Under the pieces are notes generated by a model. That model saw only the letters and a list, made by a program, of their open reading frames with translations, was not told where the DNA came from and ran no database searches. A stretch of DNA of 64,000 nucleotides from the NCBI RefSeq assembly GCF_014635665.1, contig NZ_BMDG01000005.1, forward strand, positions 277,241 to 341,240. The letters run 5' to 3'. Positions within the stretch are counted from its first letter, which is position 1. Every line of letters begins with the position of its first letter. Source of the stretch: Isoptericola cucumis. GTDB lineage: Bacteria; Actinomycetota; Actinomycetes; Actinomycetales; Cellulomonadaceae. Shown here in pieces: positions 35,736 to 46,519 of the stretch. A program made the position numbers and the translations under genes.

Positions 35736-37061
35736 ATGTCATCGACCACGACGCGCGACGACGCGCTGTCGACCGTCCGCGAGACCCGCCTCGAGCGGAT
35801 GGGCATCCCGCGCACCGTCGCGTGGGGCTACCTCGGCGTCCTGCTGTTCATGACGGGCGTCGGGGTCGACTCGAACTTCATCACCCCGCACCTGGTGGCG
35901 GCGCTCGGGAGCCCCGAGGCGACGGTCGCCACGATCATCACCGCGTACAGCCTCACCGTGCTGGTGGGCAGCTACCTGTCCGGCGCGCTGTCCGACCTGA
36001 TCGGGCCGCGCAAGGTGATGATCCTCGGCTTCGCCGTCTGGGTCGTCTTCCACGCGGTGTTCCTGGTCGCCCTCGACAGCGGCAGCTTCTGGCTGACGGC
36101 GGCCTCGTACGCGATGCGCGGCTTCGGCTACCCGCTGTTCGCGTTCGGCTTCCTGGTGTGGGTGAACGTCGCCACCCGGCCGGAGCGCAACGGCGCCGCG
36201 GTGGGCTGGTTCTACGTCGCGTTCACCGGCGGCCTGCCGACCCTCGGCTCGCTCTTCGCGATCGGGGCGATCCCGACCTTCGGCGGCGGGTTCGCCGGGG
36301 AGACCGGGGCGATGTGGGCCTCGCTGCTGCCCGTGGCGATCGGGTTCACCGTCGCGATGCTCGGCGTCCGCGACCCCCGCGGGTCGCGCCGCATCGCGCC
36401 GGCCGGCGACTCGGCGTCCGCCGTCATGCTGTCCGGCCTCGCGCTCACCGTGCGCAGCCCCAAGGTGCTCATGGGCTTCCTGGTGCGCCTCATCAACACC
36501 GCGCCCCAGTACGGCATGTTCATCGTCCTGCCCGCGATCATCGCCGACGACCGCGGCTGGGGGCAGTCCCGGTGGCTCACGATGACGGTGCTCGTCTACG
36601 CCACGAACATCGGCGTGAACGCCCTGTTCGGGTGGATCGGCGACAAGATCGGCTGGCAGCGGACCGTCAAGTGGTTCGGCGTCTTCGGCTCGTCGCTCGG
36701 CCTGCTCGCCTGGTGGTACGTGCCGCAGCTCGTGCCGTACGGCTCCGACTGGGGCTTCTGGGTCGCGACCGCCGCCGGCTGCGTCTTCGGCTGCCTGCTG
36801 GCCGGGTTCGTGCCGATGGGCGCGATCATGCCGGCCCTCGCGCCGGAGCGGAAGGGCGCCGCGATGGCGATGTACACGACGGCCGCGGGCGGCGCCGCCT
36901 TCCTGGGCTCCGCCGTCGTCGCCCTCGGCTACGCCGTCGGGTTCGGCGGCCAGGGCATCGTCTGGATGTTCGTCGTGCTGTACGCCGCCGCGTTCGTCAT
37001 GGTCGGCCGGCTCACCGTCGACCAGCCCGGCCACCCGGCCGTACCCGCACCGTCGCGCTGA
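35736..37061 (+). CDS. MFS transporter (polyol uptake candidate)
   Basis: A 441-residue major facilitator with about twelve membrane helices. The MFS loop motif between helices 2 and 3 is visible (GALSDLIGPRKVMILG near residue 85), and a related segment (GWIGDKIGWQRTVKW) marks the second half near 300. It has a 30-residue polar N-terminus and starts after AAGGAGAA. It lies 43 bp after eltD and 25 bp before the DAK kinase, so it probably brings in the polyol degraded by this operon. Substrate is inference from context. Confidence 0.87.
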   Translation: MSSTTTRDDALSTVRETRLERMGIPRTVAWGYLGVLLFMTGVGVDSNFITPHLVAALGSPEATVATIITAYSLTVLVGSYLSGALSDLIGPRKVMILGFAVWVVFHAVFLVALDSGSFWLTAASYAMRGFGYPLFAFGFLVWVNVATRPERNGAAVGWFYVAFTGGLPTLGSLFAIGAIPTFGGGFAGETGAMWASLLPVAIGFTVAMLGVRDPRGSRRIAPAGDSASAVMLSGLALTVRSPKVLMGFLVRLINTAPQYGMFIVLPAIIADDRGWGQSRWLTMTVLVYATNIGVNALFGWIGDKIGWQRTVKWFGVFGSSLGLLAWWYVPQLVPYGSDWGFWVATAAGCVFGCLLAGFVPMGAIMPALAPERKGAAMAMYTTAAGGAAFLGSAVVALGYAVGFGGQGIVWMFVVLYAAAFVMVGRLTVDQPGHPAVPAPSR

Positions 37062-37086
37062 GGCGCGCCCCGATCGGAGGACACCC

Positions 37087-38805
37087 ATGACCAAGATCTT
37101 CGACGACCCCGAGGAGTTCGCGGACGACCAGCTCGCCGGCTTCCTCGACCTCTACTCCGACCGTCTGCGCGGGGTGCCCGGCGGCGTCGTGTCGCTGCCC
37201 GACGGCGAGCCGAAGGTCGCCGTCGTCATCGGCGGCGGGTCGGGCCACTACCCGGCGTTCTGCGGCACCGTCGGCCCCGGGCTGGCGACCGGTGCGGTCG
37301 TGGGGAACATCTTCACCTCCCCCTCCGCGGCGCAGGCCTACTCGGTCGGCCGGGCCGCCGACCAGGGCCGGGGCGTGGTCTTCAGCTTCGGCAACTACGC
37401 CGGCGACATCATGAACTTCGGCATCGCCGCCGAGCGGCTGCGCAAGGAGGGGATCGACACCCGGGTCGTCGTGGTGACGGACGACGTCGCGTCCGCGGAC
37501 GACCCGGAGCAGCGGCGCGGCATCGCCGGCGACTTCTCCGTCTTCAAGGCGATGGGGGCGGCGGCCGCCGCCGGGGCCGACCTGGACGAGGTCGAGCGGG
37601 TGGGGCGCGCGTCGAACGCGGCGACCCGCACCCTCGGCGTGGCGTTCTCCGGGTGCACCATGCCCGGCGCCGGCGCCCCGCTGTTCCAGGTGCCGGCCGG
37701 GCACCTCGGCCTCGGGCTGGGCATCCACGGCGAGCCCGGCATCGAGGACGTCCCGCTGCTGCCGGCGGAGAAGCTCGCCGCCCTGCTGGTGGAGCGGCTG
37801 CTCGCCGACGCGCCGGACGGTGGCGCGTCGACGCGCGTCGCGCCGATCCTCAACGGGCTCGGCACCACGAAGTACGAGGAGCTCTTCCTGCTGTGGCGGC
37901 ACGTGTCGTCGCTGCTGCGCGAGCGCGGCCTCACGCCGGTGCAGCCCGAGGTGGGCGAGCTCGTCACGAGCCTCGACATGGGCGGCGTCTCGCTCACGCT
38001 GCAGTGGCTGGACGACGAGCTCGAGGCGCTCTGGACGGCGGACGCCTACACGCCGGCCTACCGCAAGCTCGCCGCCCCGGTGGCGCGCCTGGACCGCACG
38101 GCCGTGGCCGACGGCGCGGGCGAGGCGGGCGCCCAGGAGGTCGCCGGACCGGCGTCCGAGGCGGCGCGGTCCCTCGCGCGCACGGTCGTCGACGCGCTGC
38201 GGGGCCTGCAGGCGGTCGTCGCCGAGCACGAGGACGAGCTGGGCCGGATCGACGCGGTCGCCGGGGACGGCGACCACGGCCGGGGCATGCTCAAGGGGGC
38301 CAACGCCGCCCTGCGGAGGGCCGAGGACGCGCCGGCCGAGGCCGGCGTGGCGTGGGTGCTCGGCCGCGCCGGGCGGGCCTGGGCCGAGCAGGCCGGGGGG
38401 ACGTCCGGCGTCCTGTGGGGCGCCGCCCTGGAGGCGTTCGGCGCCGCGCTCGGCGACGAGCGGGACGCGTACGGCCCGGCGCTGGTCGCGGACGCGATCG
38501 ACGCGTTCGCCGAGTCGGTGCAGGACCTCGGCCGGGCACAGGCCGGCGACAAGACGCTGCTGGACGCCCTGCTGCCGTTCGCGGCCTCGTTCCGCGAGCA
38601 GGTCGCGACCGGCGCGGGCACCGCGGAGGCGTGGACGGTCGCGGCCGACGCCGCCACCCAGGGCGCCCGCGCGACCGCCGCGATGCGGCCGAAGGTCGGG
38701 CGGGCGCGGCCGCTGGCGGAGAAGTCCGTCGGGACCCCCGACGCCGGCGCGACCTCGCTCTCGCTCGTCGTCACCCGCGTCGGCGAGCTGCTGGGCGCCC
38801 GATGA
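37087..38805 (+). CDS. DAK-family erythrulose/dihydroxyacetone kinase (DhaK-DhaL fusion)
   Basis: A 572-residue ATP-dependent ketose kinase. The DhaK domain has [10 protein letters not shown] near residue 50 and the covalent-binding His in [10 protein letters not shown] near 215; the DhaL domain has the metal-binding [12 protein letters not shown] near 394. Fused, ATP-using members include glycerone kinase and the D- and L-erythrulose kinases of mycobacterial tetritol pathways. With eltD upstream and rpiB downstream, erythrulose is the best candidate. Which enantiomer cannot be decided from sequence. Confidence 0.88.
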   Translation: MTKIFDDPEEFADDQLAGFLDLYSDRLRGVPGGVVSLPDGEPKVAVVIGGGSGHYPAFCGTVGPGLATGAVVGNIFTSPSAAQAYSVGRAADQGRGVVFSFGNYAGDIMNFGIAAERLRKEGIDTRVVVVTDDVASADDPEQRRGIAGDFSVFKAMGAAAAAGADLDEVERVGRASNAATRTLGVAFSGCTMPGAGAPLFQVPAGHLGLGLGIHGEPGIEDVPLLPAEKLAALLVERLLADAPDGGASTRVAPILNGLGTTKYEELFLLWRHVSSLLRERGLTPVQPEVGELVTSLDMGGVSLTLQWLDDELEALWTADAYTPAYRKLAAPVARLDRTAVADGAGEAGAQEVAGPASEAARSLARTVVDALRGLQAVVAEHEDELGRIDAVAGDGDHGRGMLKGANAALRRAEDAPAEAGVAWVLGRAGRAWAEQAGGTSGVLWGAALEAFGAALGDERDAYGPALVADAIDAFAESVQDLGRAQAGDKTLLDALLPFAASFREQVATGAGTAEAWTVAADAATQGARATAAMRPKVGRARPLAEKSVGTPDAGATSLSLVVTRVGELLGAR

Positions 38806-38848
38806 CCCACCATCCACGACCACCTGCACGGCAGGGGAGGAGACCTTG

Positions 38849-39340
38849 ATGACCAGCACCCCGACCAGCACCTCGACCAGCGGCTCGCTGCGGGTCGTCG
38901 TCGGCTCGGACGACGCCGGCCTCGACCTGAAGACGCTCCTCGCGGCGGACCTCGCCGCCGACGAGCGGGTGGCGAGCGTGACGGACGTCGGCGTGGACGC
39001 CGACGGGCACACGGCGTACCCGCACGTCGCCGTGGAGGCGGCGCGCCTCGTCGCCGACGGCGTGGCCGACCGCGCGGTGCTCGTGTGCGGCACCGGCCTC
39101 GGCGTGGCGATCGCCGCCAACAAGGTGCCCGGCATCCGCGCCGTCACGGCGCACGACTCCTACTCCGTCGAGCGTTCGGTGCTCAGCAACGACGCGCAGG
39201 TGCTGTGCCTCGGCCAGCGGGTCGTGGGTCCGGAGCTCGCGCGCCGGCTGGTGCGCGAGTGGCTGGGGTACGAGTTCGACCCGGCCAGCGCCTCGGCGGC
39301 GAAGGTCGAGGCGATCTGCGGGTACGAGGCCGCGTCCTGA
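38849..39340 (+). CDS. RpiB/LacAB-family sugar-phosphate isomerase
   Basis: A 163-residue aldose-ketose isomerase. After a Thr/Ser-rich tail of 14 residues comes [16 protein letters not shown]; the catalytic Cys is in [15 protein letters not shown] near 77, followed by [26 protein letters not shown]. Family members include ribose-5-phosphate isomerase B and D-erythrulose-4-phosphate isomerase (DerI). The operon suggests that it makes erythrose 4-phosphate. Strong GGGGAGGAG upstream of the ATG. Confidence 0.88.
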   Translation: MTSTPTSTSTSGSLRVVVGSDDAGLDLKTLLAADLAADERVASVTDVGVDADGHTAYPHVAVEAARLVADGVADRAVLVCGTGLGVAIAANKVPGIRAVTAHDSYSVERSVLSNDAQVLCLGQRVVGPELARRLVREWLGYEFDPASASAAKVEAICGYEAAS

Positions 39341-39389
39341 TCGTGCGGCGGTCGCGGCGGGTCAGCGGTCTCGTGCCATGATGGGACGC

Positions 39390-39458
39390 ATGACACGCCG
39401 CGACCGCCGATTTACCGGGCCCGCCACGGGCCTGGTCGCGGCTGACGCCGTGCGCTGA
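39390..39458 (+). CDS. Possible short upstream ORF before pheS
   Basis: A 22-codon frame (MTRRDRRFTG...) with no ribosome-binding site but with CATGAT seven bases before the ATG, the leaderless layout used elsewhere here. It has five arginine codons and only one phenylalanine codon, so a classic Phe attenuator is not supported. It could also be chance. Confidence 0.3.
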   Translation: MTRRDRRFTGPATGLVAADAVR

Positions 39459-39501
39459 GCTGCTCCCCTCGACGAGCGGCACGGGCGTCGCGGACGCCGA
39501 C

Positions 39502-39529
39502 CTGACAGGCCCGGGCGGGCACATAAACT
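39502..39529 (+). promoter_or_regulatory. pheST promoter
   Basis: CTGACA (39502-39507), 16-bp spacer, TAAACT (39524-39529). It predicts transcription from about 39536 and a 40-base leader with AGGAAGG before the ATG at 39577. Confidence 0.7.
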
Positions 39530-39531
39530 GA

Positions 39532-40679
<1,148 letters not shown>

Positions 40680-40680
<1 letters not shown>

Positions 40681-43292
40681 TGCCCCGCATCGTCACTGAC
40701 TGGCTCGGCGAGCATGTCGAGCTGCCGGCCGACCTCACGGCGGAGCAGCTCGCGGCCGCGCTGGTGAAGGTCGGCCTCGAGGAGGAGGAGGTCCACCCCG
40801 CCGCCGTCACCGGCCCGCTCGTCGTGGGGCGCGTCCTCGAGCTCACGCCCGAGCCGCAGAAGAACGGCAAGACCATCAACTGGTGCCTGGTCGACGTCGG
40901 CCCCGAGCACAACGCCACCCAGATCAAGGGCGTCGACGACGCCGACGTCCCCGCCGGCGGTGCGCGCGGCATCGTGTGCGGCGCGCACAACTTCGGCGTC
41001 GGCGACCTGGTCGTCGTCTCGCTGCCCGGCACGGTGCTGCCGGGCGGGTTCGCGATCGCCTCGCGCAAGACGTACGGCCACGTGTCGGACGGGATGATCT
41101 GCTCGGTGCGCGAGCTCGGCATCGGCGACGACCACGACGGCATCCTCGTGCTCACCCGCGCCGGGTTCGACGCCGCGGACCTGACCCCGGGCCAGGACGC
41201 GATCTCCCTGCTCGGGCTGGGCGACGAGGTCCTCGAGATCAACGTCACGCCCGACCGCGGCTACGCGTTCAGCTACCGCGGGGTCGGGCGCGAGTACTCC
41301 CACTCGACCGGGGCACCCTTCACCGACCGCGGGCTGGCCGAGAACCTCACCACGCCGCCGCCGGCCGCCACCCCGGACGGGTTCGTCGTCGAGGTCGACG
41401 ACGCCGCGCCGATCGGCGGCAACGTCGGGTGCGACCGGTTCGTCACCCGCGTCGTGCGCGGCATCGACCCGTCGGCCCCGACGCCGCCGTGGATGAAGCG
41501 CCGGCTCGAGGGCTCCGGCATGCGCGCGATCTCGCTGGCCGTCGACGTCACGAACTACGTGATGCTCGACCTCGGCCAGCCGCTGCACGCCTACGACCTG
41601 GCGCAGGTCGCGGCGCCGATCGTCGTCCGCCGCGCCGCGCCCGGCGAGCGCCTCACCACGCTCGACGACGCCGACCGGGCCCTGGACGGCGAGGACCTGC
41701 TCATCACCGACTCCCCGGACGGTGCGCGCGGGGAGCGCGTGCTGGGGCTCGCCGGCGTCATGGGCGGCGCGTCGTCCGAGGTGAGCGACGCGACGACGGA
41801 CGTGCTCGTCGAGGCCGCGCACTTCGACCCCGTCTCGGTGGCCCGCACGGCCCGCCGTCACCGCCTGCCGTCGGAGGCGGCCAAGCGGTTCGAGCGCGGC
41901 GTCGACCCCCGCCTGCCGGCGGTCGCGGCGCAGCGGGTGGTCGACCTGCTCGTGGAGCTCGGCGGCGGCACGGCCGACCCGGCCGTCAGCGACCTCGACA
42001 CCACGACGAGCCCCCGGCCCGTCCGGCTCGACGTCACGCTGCCCACGCGGCTGTCGGGCGTCGCCTACGACCGCGGGACGGTCGTCGGCATCCTGGAGCA
42101 GATCGGCTGCACCGTGACCGACGCGGTGTCGTCCGACGCCGTCGACGCGGTGCGCGTCGTGCCGCCGTCGTGGCGCCCCGATCTCACCGAGCCGGCCGCG
42201 CTGGTCGAGGAGGTCGTGCGGATCGCCGGCTACGACCGGATCCCGTCCGTGCTGCCCGCCGCGCCCGGCGGCCGCGGCCTCACGACGTCCCAGCGCGCCC
42301 GCCGCTCGGTGGCCCGGGCGCTGGCCGAGGCCGGCCTGGTCGAGGTGCTGTCGTACCCGTTCGTGGGCGAGGCGGACCTCGACGCCCTGGGGCTGCCCGC
42401 CGACGACGTGCGCCGCACCACCCTGCGCCTCGCCAACCCGCTGGCGGACGACAAGCCGCTGCTGCGCGCCGACCTGCTCACGACGCTGCTCGACACGGCG
42501 CGTCGTAACGTCGCGCGCGGGCTGGGCGACGTCGCGGTCTTCGAGGTCGGGCTGGTCGCGCGGCCCGTGCCGGGGACCCCGGCGCCGCCGCAGCTGCCCG
42601 TGGGCGTCCGGCCGTCCGACGACGACCTCACCGCCCTCGTCACGTCGGTGCCGGCCCAGCCGCGCCACGTGGCCGGCGTGCTGACCGGCACGGTGGAGCC
42701 GGCCGGCTGGTGGGGTCCCGGGCGGGTCGCCGACTGGGCGGACGCCCTCGCCGCCGCACGGCTCGTGGCCGAGCGGGCGGGAGCCCGGGTCGTCGTCTCC
42801 GCCGACACCTCCACGATGCCGTGGCACCCGGGACGGTGCGCCGCGCTGGCGCTCGCGGACGGGACGGTCGTGGGGCACGCGGGCGAGCTGCACCCGAAGG
42901 TGCTCGAGGCCCTGGACCTGCCCGCCCGGGCGGCGGCGTTCGAGGTCGACCTGGACGCCCTGGTCGCGGCGGCCGGCGACGCGCCGGTCACGGCGGAACC
43001 CGTCTCGGCGTTCCCGGCGGCCAAGGAGGACTTCGCGTTCGTCGTGGACGCCGACGTCCCGGCCGCCGACGTGCAGGCCGCCGTCGTCGCGGGCGCCGGG
43101 TCGTTGCTGGAGGACGCCCGGCTCTTCGACGTCTTCACCGGCGACCAGGTGGGCGAGGGCAAGAAGTCGCTCGCCTACTCGCTGCGCCTCCGGGCCGCCG
43201 ACCGCACGCTGACCGCGGACGACGTGCGCGCGGTGCGCGACGGCGTGGTAGCGGCCGCCGCCGAGCGGGTGGGGGCGGTGCTGCGTGGCTGA
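40680..43292 (+). CDS. pheT: Phenylalanine-tRNA ligase beta subunit
   Basis: 870 residues, normal for actinobacteria. Domains in order: tRNA-binding EMAP-like domain (about 40-155), B3/B4 editing domain (about 215-400), B5, a class II-like domain, and the C-terminal FDX-ACB domain (FPAAKEDFAFVVDADVPAADVQ near 780). The ATG shares a base with the pheS stop. The last eight bases overlap the SDR gene, so it may be read from the same mRNA. Confidence 0.98.
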
Positions 43293-44160
43293 GCAGCAGC
43301 CGGCGCCGGGGCCGGCGGGCGTGGTCCCGCCGGCCCGGACGGCGCTCGTGACGGGCGCGACCCGCGGCATCGGCCGCGCGGTCGCGCTCGGCCTCGCGCG
43401 CGCCGGGCTCGACGTCGCGCTGCTGGCCCGGGACGCGGGCCGGCTGGCCGAGGTCGCCGCCGAGGTGCGCGCCCTCGGCCGGGCCGCCGTCGCGCTGCCG
43501 TGCGACGTGACCGACGCCCGGGCCGTCGCATCCGCCGTCCGGCGCGCGGAGGCGCCGGTGGCGGAGGGTGGCCTCGGTTCGGTGGACCTGCTGGTCAACA
43601 ACGCCGGGCGCATCGACGCCGAGGTGCCGCTGTGGGCGGCCGACCCGGACGAGTGGTGGTCGGTGCTGGAGACCAACGTGCGCGGCCCGTTCCTGCTGGC
43701 GCGGAACGTGGTGCCGGGCATGCTGGCGCGCGGCGGCGGTCGCGTGGTCGACCTCAACAGCGGCTCGGGCTCGCACGACAACGCCGACGCGAGCGCCTAC
43801 AACCTCAGCAAGACGGCGCTGATGCGCCTCGGCGCCGGCCTGCACCTCGCGGGGCACGACCGCGGGCTGCGGGTGCTGGAGCTCGCGCCCGGCGTCGTGC
43901 GCACCGACATGACCGGGGCGATGCGGGCGCACGAGGGACGCACGGACTGGACCCCGGTCGAGCGGACCGTGGACCTCGTGACGGCGTTCGCGGCGGGCGA
44001 GCTGGACGGCTGCTCCGGGTGGTTCGTGCGTGCCTCGCACGACACGCCGGAGTCGTTGGCCGCCCTCGCCGCCCGGGCGGAGGCGCCCGCCGCGCGCCGG
44101 CTGCGCGTGCAGCCGGCGGCGGGCGACGACCCGCTGGCCGAGGTGCTCACCGGGCGCTGA
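43285..44160 (+). CDS. SDR-family oxidoreductase
   Basis: A 291-residue classical short-chain dehydrogenase. The cofactor motif TGATRGIGRA is near residue 17, NNAG near 104, and the catalytic Tyr-Lys in AYNLSK near 172 with Ser in NSGSGS near 157. Arg after the glycine motif suggests NADPH. The substrate cannot be predicted. Start is GTG inside the pheT end. Downstream lies an octanucleotide G-rich repeat. Confidence 0.88.
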   Translation: MAEQQPAPGPAGVVPPARTALVTGATRGIGRAVALGLARAGLDVALLARDAGRLAEVAAEVRALGRAAVALPCDVTDARAVASAVRRAEAPVAEGGLGSVDLLVNNAGRIDAEVPLWAADPDEWWSVLETNVRGPFLLARNVVPGMLARGGGRVVDLNSGSGSHDNADASAYNLSKTALMRLGAGLHLAGHDRGLRVLELAPGVVRTDMTGAMRAHEGRTDWTPVERTVDLVTAFAAGELDGCSGWFVRASHDTPESLAALAARAEAPAARRLRVQPAAGDDPLAEVLTGR

Positions 44161-44165
44161 TCCTC

Positions 44166-44205
44166 GGGGCGTCGGGGCGTCGGGGCGTCGGGGCGTCGGG
44201 GCGTC
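44166..44205 (+). repeat. Five tandem GGGGCGTC octamers
   Basis: Five perfect copies, then a degenerate one, between convergent SDR and LLM genes. Five GGGG runs with 4-base loops on the plus strand could fold as a G-quadruplex in DNA or in the SDR transcript. Confidence 0.9.
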
Positions 44206-44210
44206 AGGCG

Positions 44211-45002
44211 TCAGCGCCGCTCGTCGCGCCAGCGCACCCACTGCTCCACGAGGGACAGGTCGTAGTCGGGCCCGCTCGTGCCGATCGTGAACAGCGTGGC
44301 CCCGGCGTCGAGCAGCTTCTGCCCGACCTCCTCAGGCGGCGCGCCCACGCCGACGGACCGCTCCACGAGGCGCCCGGTGTCCCGCCCGACGGCCTCGCCG
44401 TGCTCGTCGAGGATCGCGGACTTGCGGGTCAGCGTGTCGACGTCGCCGAACGAGTGCCAGACGTCGGCGTGCTCGGCCACGAGCCGCAGCGTCTTCTTCT
44501 CGCCCCCGCCGCCGACCAGGACCGGGATCTCCCGGGTGGGGGCCGGGTTGCCCGCCGCGAGCCGTGCCTTGATGCGGGGCAGCGCCTCGCCCAGCTCGGC
44601 GATGCGCGAGCCGGCCGTGCCGAACTCGTAGCCGAACTGCTCGTAGTCCCTGGCGAACCAGCCGGCGCCGATGCCGAGGATCAGCCGCCCGTCCGAGATG
44701 TGGTCGACCGTGCGGGCCATGTCCGCGAGCAGGTCGGGGTTGCGGTACGAGTTGCACGTGACGAGCGCGCCGATCTGCACCCGCTCGGTCTGCTCGGCCC
44801 AGGCGCCGAGCATCGTCCAGCACTCGTAGTGCTCGCCGTCGGGGTCGCCGGTGAGCGGGAAGAAGTGGTCCCAGTTGAAGATCACGTCGACCCCGGCGTC
44901 CTCCGTGCGGCGCACGGCGTCGCGCATCTGGCGGTAGTCGGCGTGCTGCGGCTGGAGCTGGACCCCGATGCGGATCGGGCGCGGGCTGGTGAGATCGGTC
45001 AT
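44211..45002 (-). CDS. LLM-class F420-dependent oxidoreductase
   Basis: A 263-residue TIM-barrel luciferase-like monooxygenase-fold protein. Typical motifs are IRIGVQLQPQHADY, FNWDHFFPL, the GALVTCNSYRNPDLLADMARTVDHISDGRLILGIGAGW stretch (given in shorter pieces as GALVTCNSYRNP and SDGRLILGIGAGW) and PVLVGGGGEKK. The actinobacterial subgroup uses F420. Substrate unknown. TAGGCT on the minus strand seven bases before the ATG makes it probably leaderless. Confidence 0.85.
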   Translation of the reverse strand: MTDLTSPRPIRIGVQLQPQHADYRQMRDAVRRTEDAGVDVIFNWDHFFPLTGDPDGEHYECWTMLGAWAEQTERVQIGALVTCNSYRNPDLLADMARTVDHISDGRLILGIGAGWFARDYEQFGYEFGTAGSRIAELGEALPRIKARLAAGNPAPTREIPVLVGGGGEKKTLRLVAEHADVWHSFGDVDTLTRKSAILDEHGEAVGRDTGRLVERSVGVGAPPEEVGQKLLDAGATLFTIGTSGPDYDLSLVEQWVRWRDERR

Positions 45003-45009
45003 AGGGGGG

Positions 45010-45015
45010 AGCCTA
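45010..45015 (-). promoter_or_regulatory. -10 element for the LLM gene
   Basis: TAGGCT on the minus strand ends seven bases before the ATG at 45002. The gap is all C apart from one T, so there is no ribosome-binding site. Confidence 0.55.
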
Positions 45016-45289
45016 GAACGGCGCGAGCGGTCGAGGTCGCTCGTCTCGGCCGCTGCCCGGCTGGAGCGGCCGCCGAGAGCAGCGTGGTGGCGTCGTCGAC
45101 GGGCGGCCCCGACCCCGTCTCCGGCCACGTCCGTACCCGGTGCGCGCGCCGAGGCGATCGCGCTGGGCGACCTGCAGGTGACGGCGCGGACCTCGCGGGT
45201 CATGTCACGAATCGCGAGCCGGTCTCTCCTGGTCAAGATGTACGGAGGCAACCGTGACGTCACGGCTGCCGAGACGATACGGAGGTCTC

Positions 45290-46519
45290 ATGTCCGCCGC
45301 ACGACTGCACACCGTCCGCGCACCGCTCGCCGTCCTGGTCGCCGTCCTGGGTCTCCTCGTGCCGATCGCCCTCGTGGCGGGCGCGGGCCCGGCCGACGCC
45401 GCCGTCCAGAAGCTGACCCCCGGCAACTTCCGCTGGTCGCTCTCCCGGACGCCGGCGTCGCTCGTCTCGGACCTCGACTCCGCCCTGCCGAACGTGAGCA
45501 TGCAGACCGTCGTCGACGACGGGAACCGCGCCGGCACGGCGTGCGCGCCGAGCGTGGAGCACCGGGTCGCGTCGTTCTGCTGGAACGCCGGCGACCGGGA
45601 CACGAGCGCCTGGTACCCCCAGGGCGTCACCACGAGCAACGACGCGCTGGGGGCCGGGACCTACGAGGGTCGCCGGGTGCTGATGGCCAGCTGGTACGAC
45701 CACGCCGACGACGGCGTCGCCAAGGGAAGCCGGGTCAGCGTCGTCGACCTGACGTCCTCGACGACGGCCCCGAAGTACCGCCACGTCCTGCTGGCCGAGC
45801 CGGTGTCGTCCGGTGGCCAGGCATCCTTCAAGCCGGTGAACGTGCATGCCGGGGGCCTCGCCTGGTACGGCAACCTGCTGTACGTCGTCGACACCACCGG
45901 CGGCCTGCGGGTCTTCGACCTGGACCACCTGTGGAAGGTCTCCACGGGCAGCTCGACCAAGGTCGGCCGGCAGCCCGACGGCTCGTACCACGCGTTCGAC
46001 TACAAGTACGTGCTGCCGCAGGTGGCGAAGTACTCCGACTCCACGGCCGGCGGCTACCCCGAGCTGCAGCACTCGTCGGTCTCGCTCGACCGCACCAGCT
46101 CGCCCGACTCGCTGGTCGTCAGCGAGTACCGGAGCAAGAAGGACATCGCGGCCGGGCACATCACGCGGACCGTCCGGGTCGGGATCGACTACACCGACCG
46201 GCTGCTGGTGGAGTCGTCCGACGGCCTCGCGCGGGCCACGGAGGCGTACCGGACCGACCTCGAGTCGGTGCAGGGGTCGACGGCGATCGACGGGGAGTTC
46301 TTCTTCTCGCAGAGCGACGGCGACGACTTCGCGGACCCGAACTCCCGCGGTGACCTGCACACCTGGAAGCCGGGCGCGGCCGAGACCACCCGTCACGGGA
46401 ACGCGTTCCCTGCCGGTCCGGAGGACCTGTCCTACGACCCGACCCGCGACGCGCTGTGGAGCCTCAGCGAGTACCCGGGACGCCGGTACGTCTACGCGAT
46501 GGACGCCTCGTCGTTCTGA
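45290..46519 (+). CDS. Secreted protein of unknown function
   Basis: A 409-residue protein with a Sec signal peptide (LAVLVAVLGLLVPIALVAGAG, cleavage probably after ADAA near residue 40). The mature part has repeated beta-rich segments (RVSVVDLTSS, LLYVVDTTGGLRVFDLDHLW, DSLVVSEYRS, EDLSYDPTRDALWSLSEYPG) that look propeller-like. I know no function. I chose the ATG at 45290 because GGAGG is close upstream; an in-frame ATG 12 codons earlier would add an unneeded tail. Its 3' end overlaps the convergent tam-like gene by 28 bp. Confidence 0.8.
   Translation: MSAARLHTVRAPLAVLVAVLGLLVPIALVAGAGPADAAVQKLTPGNFRWSLSRTPASLVSDLDSALPNVSMQTVVDDGNRAGTACAPSVEHRVASFCWNAGDRDTSAWYPQGVTTSNDALGAGTYEGRRVLMASWYDHADDGVAKGSRVSVVDLTSSTTAPKYRHVLLAEPVSSGGQASFKPVNVHAGGLAWYGNLLYVVDTTGGLRVFDLDHLWKVSTGSSTKVGRQPDGSYHAFDYKYVLPQVAKYSDSTAGGYPELQHSSVSLDRTSSPDSLVVSEYRSKKDIAAGHITRTVRVGIDYTDRLLVESSDGLARATEAYRTDLESVQGSTAIDGEFFFSQSDGDDFADPNSRGDLHTWKPGAAETTRHGNAFPAGPEDLSYDPTRDALWSLSEYPGRRYVYAMDASSF

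Noticed and set aside
44166..44205. Reading the octamer repeat as coding (DAPTPRRP on the minus strand)
   Set aside because: It lies between two stop codons of convergent genes, and the frame containing it is a shadow of the SDR gene.
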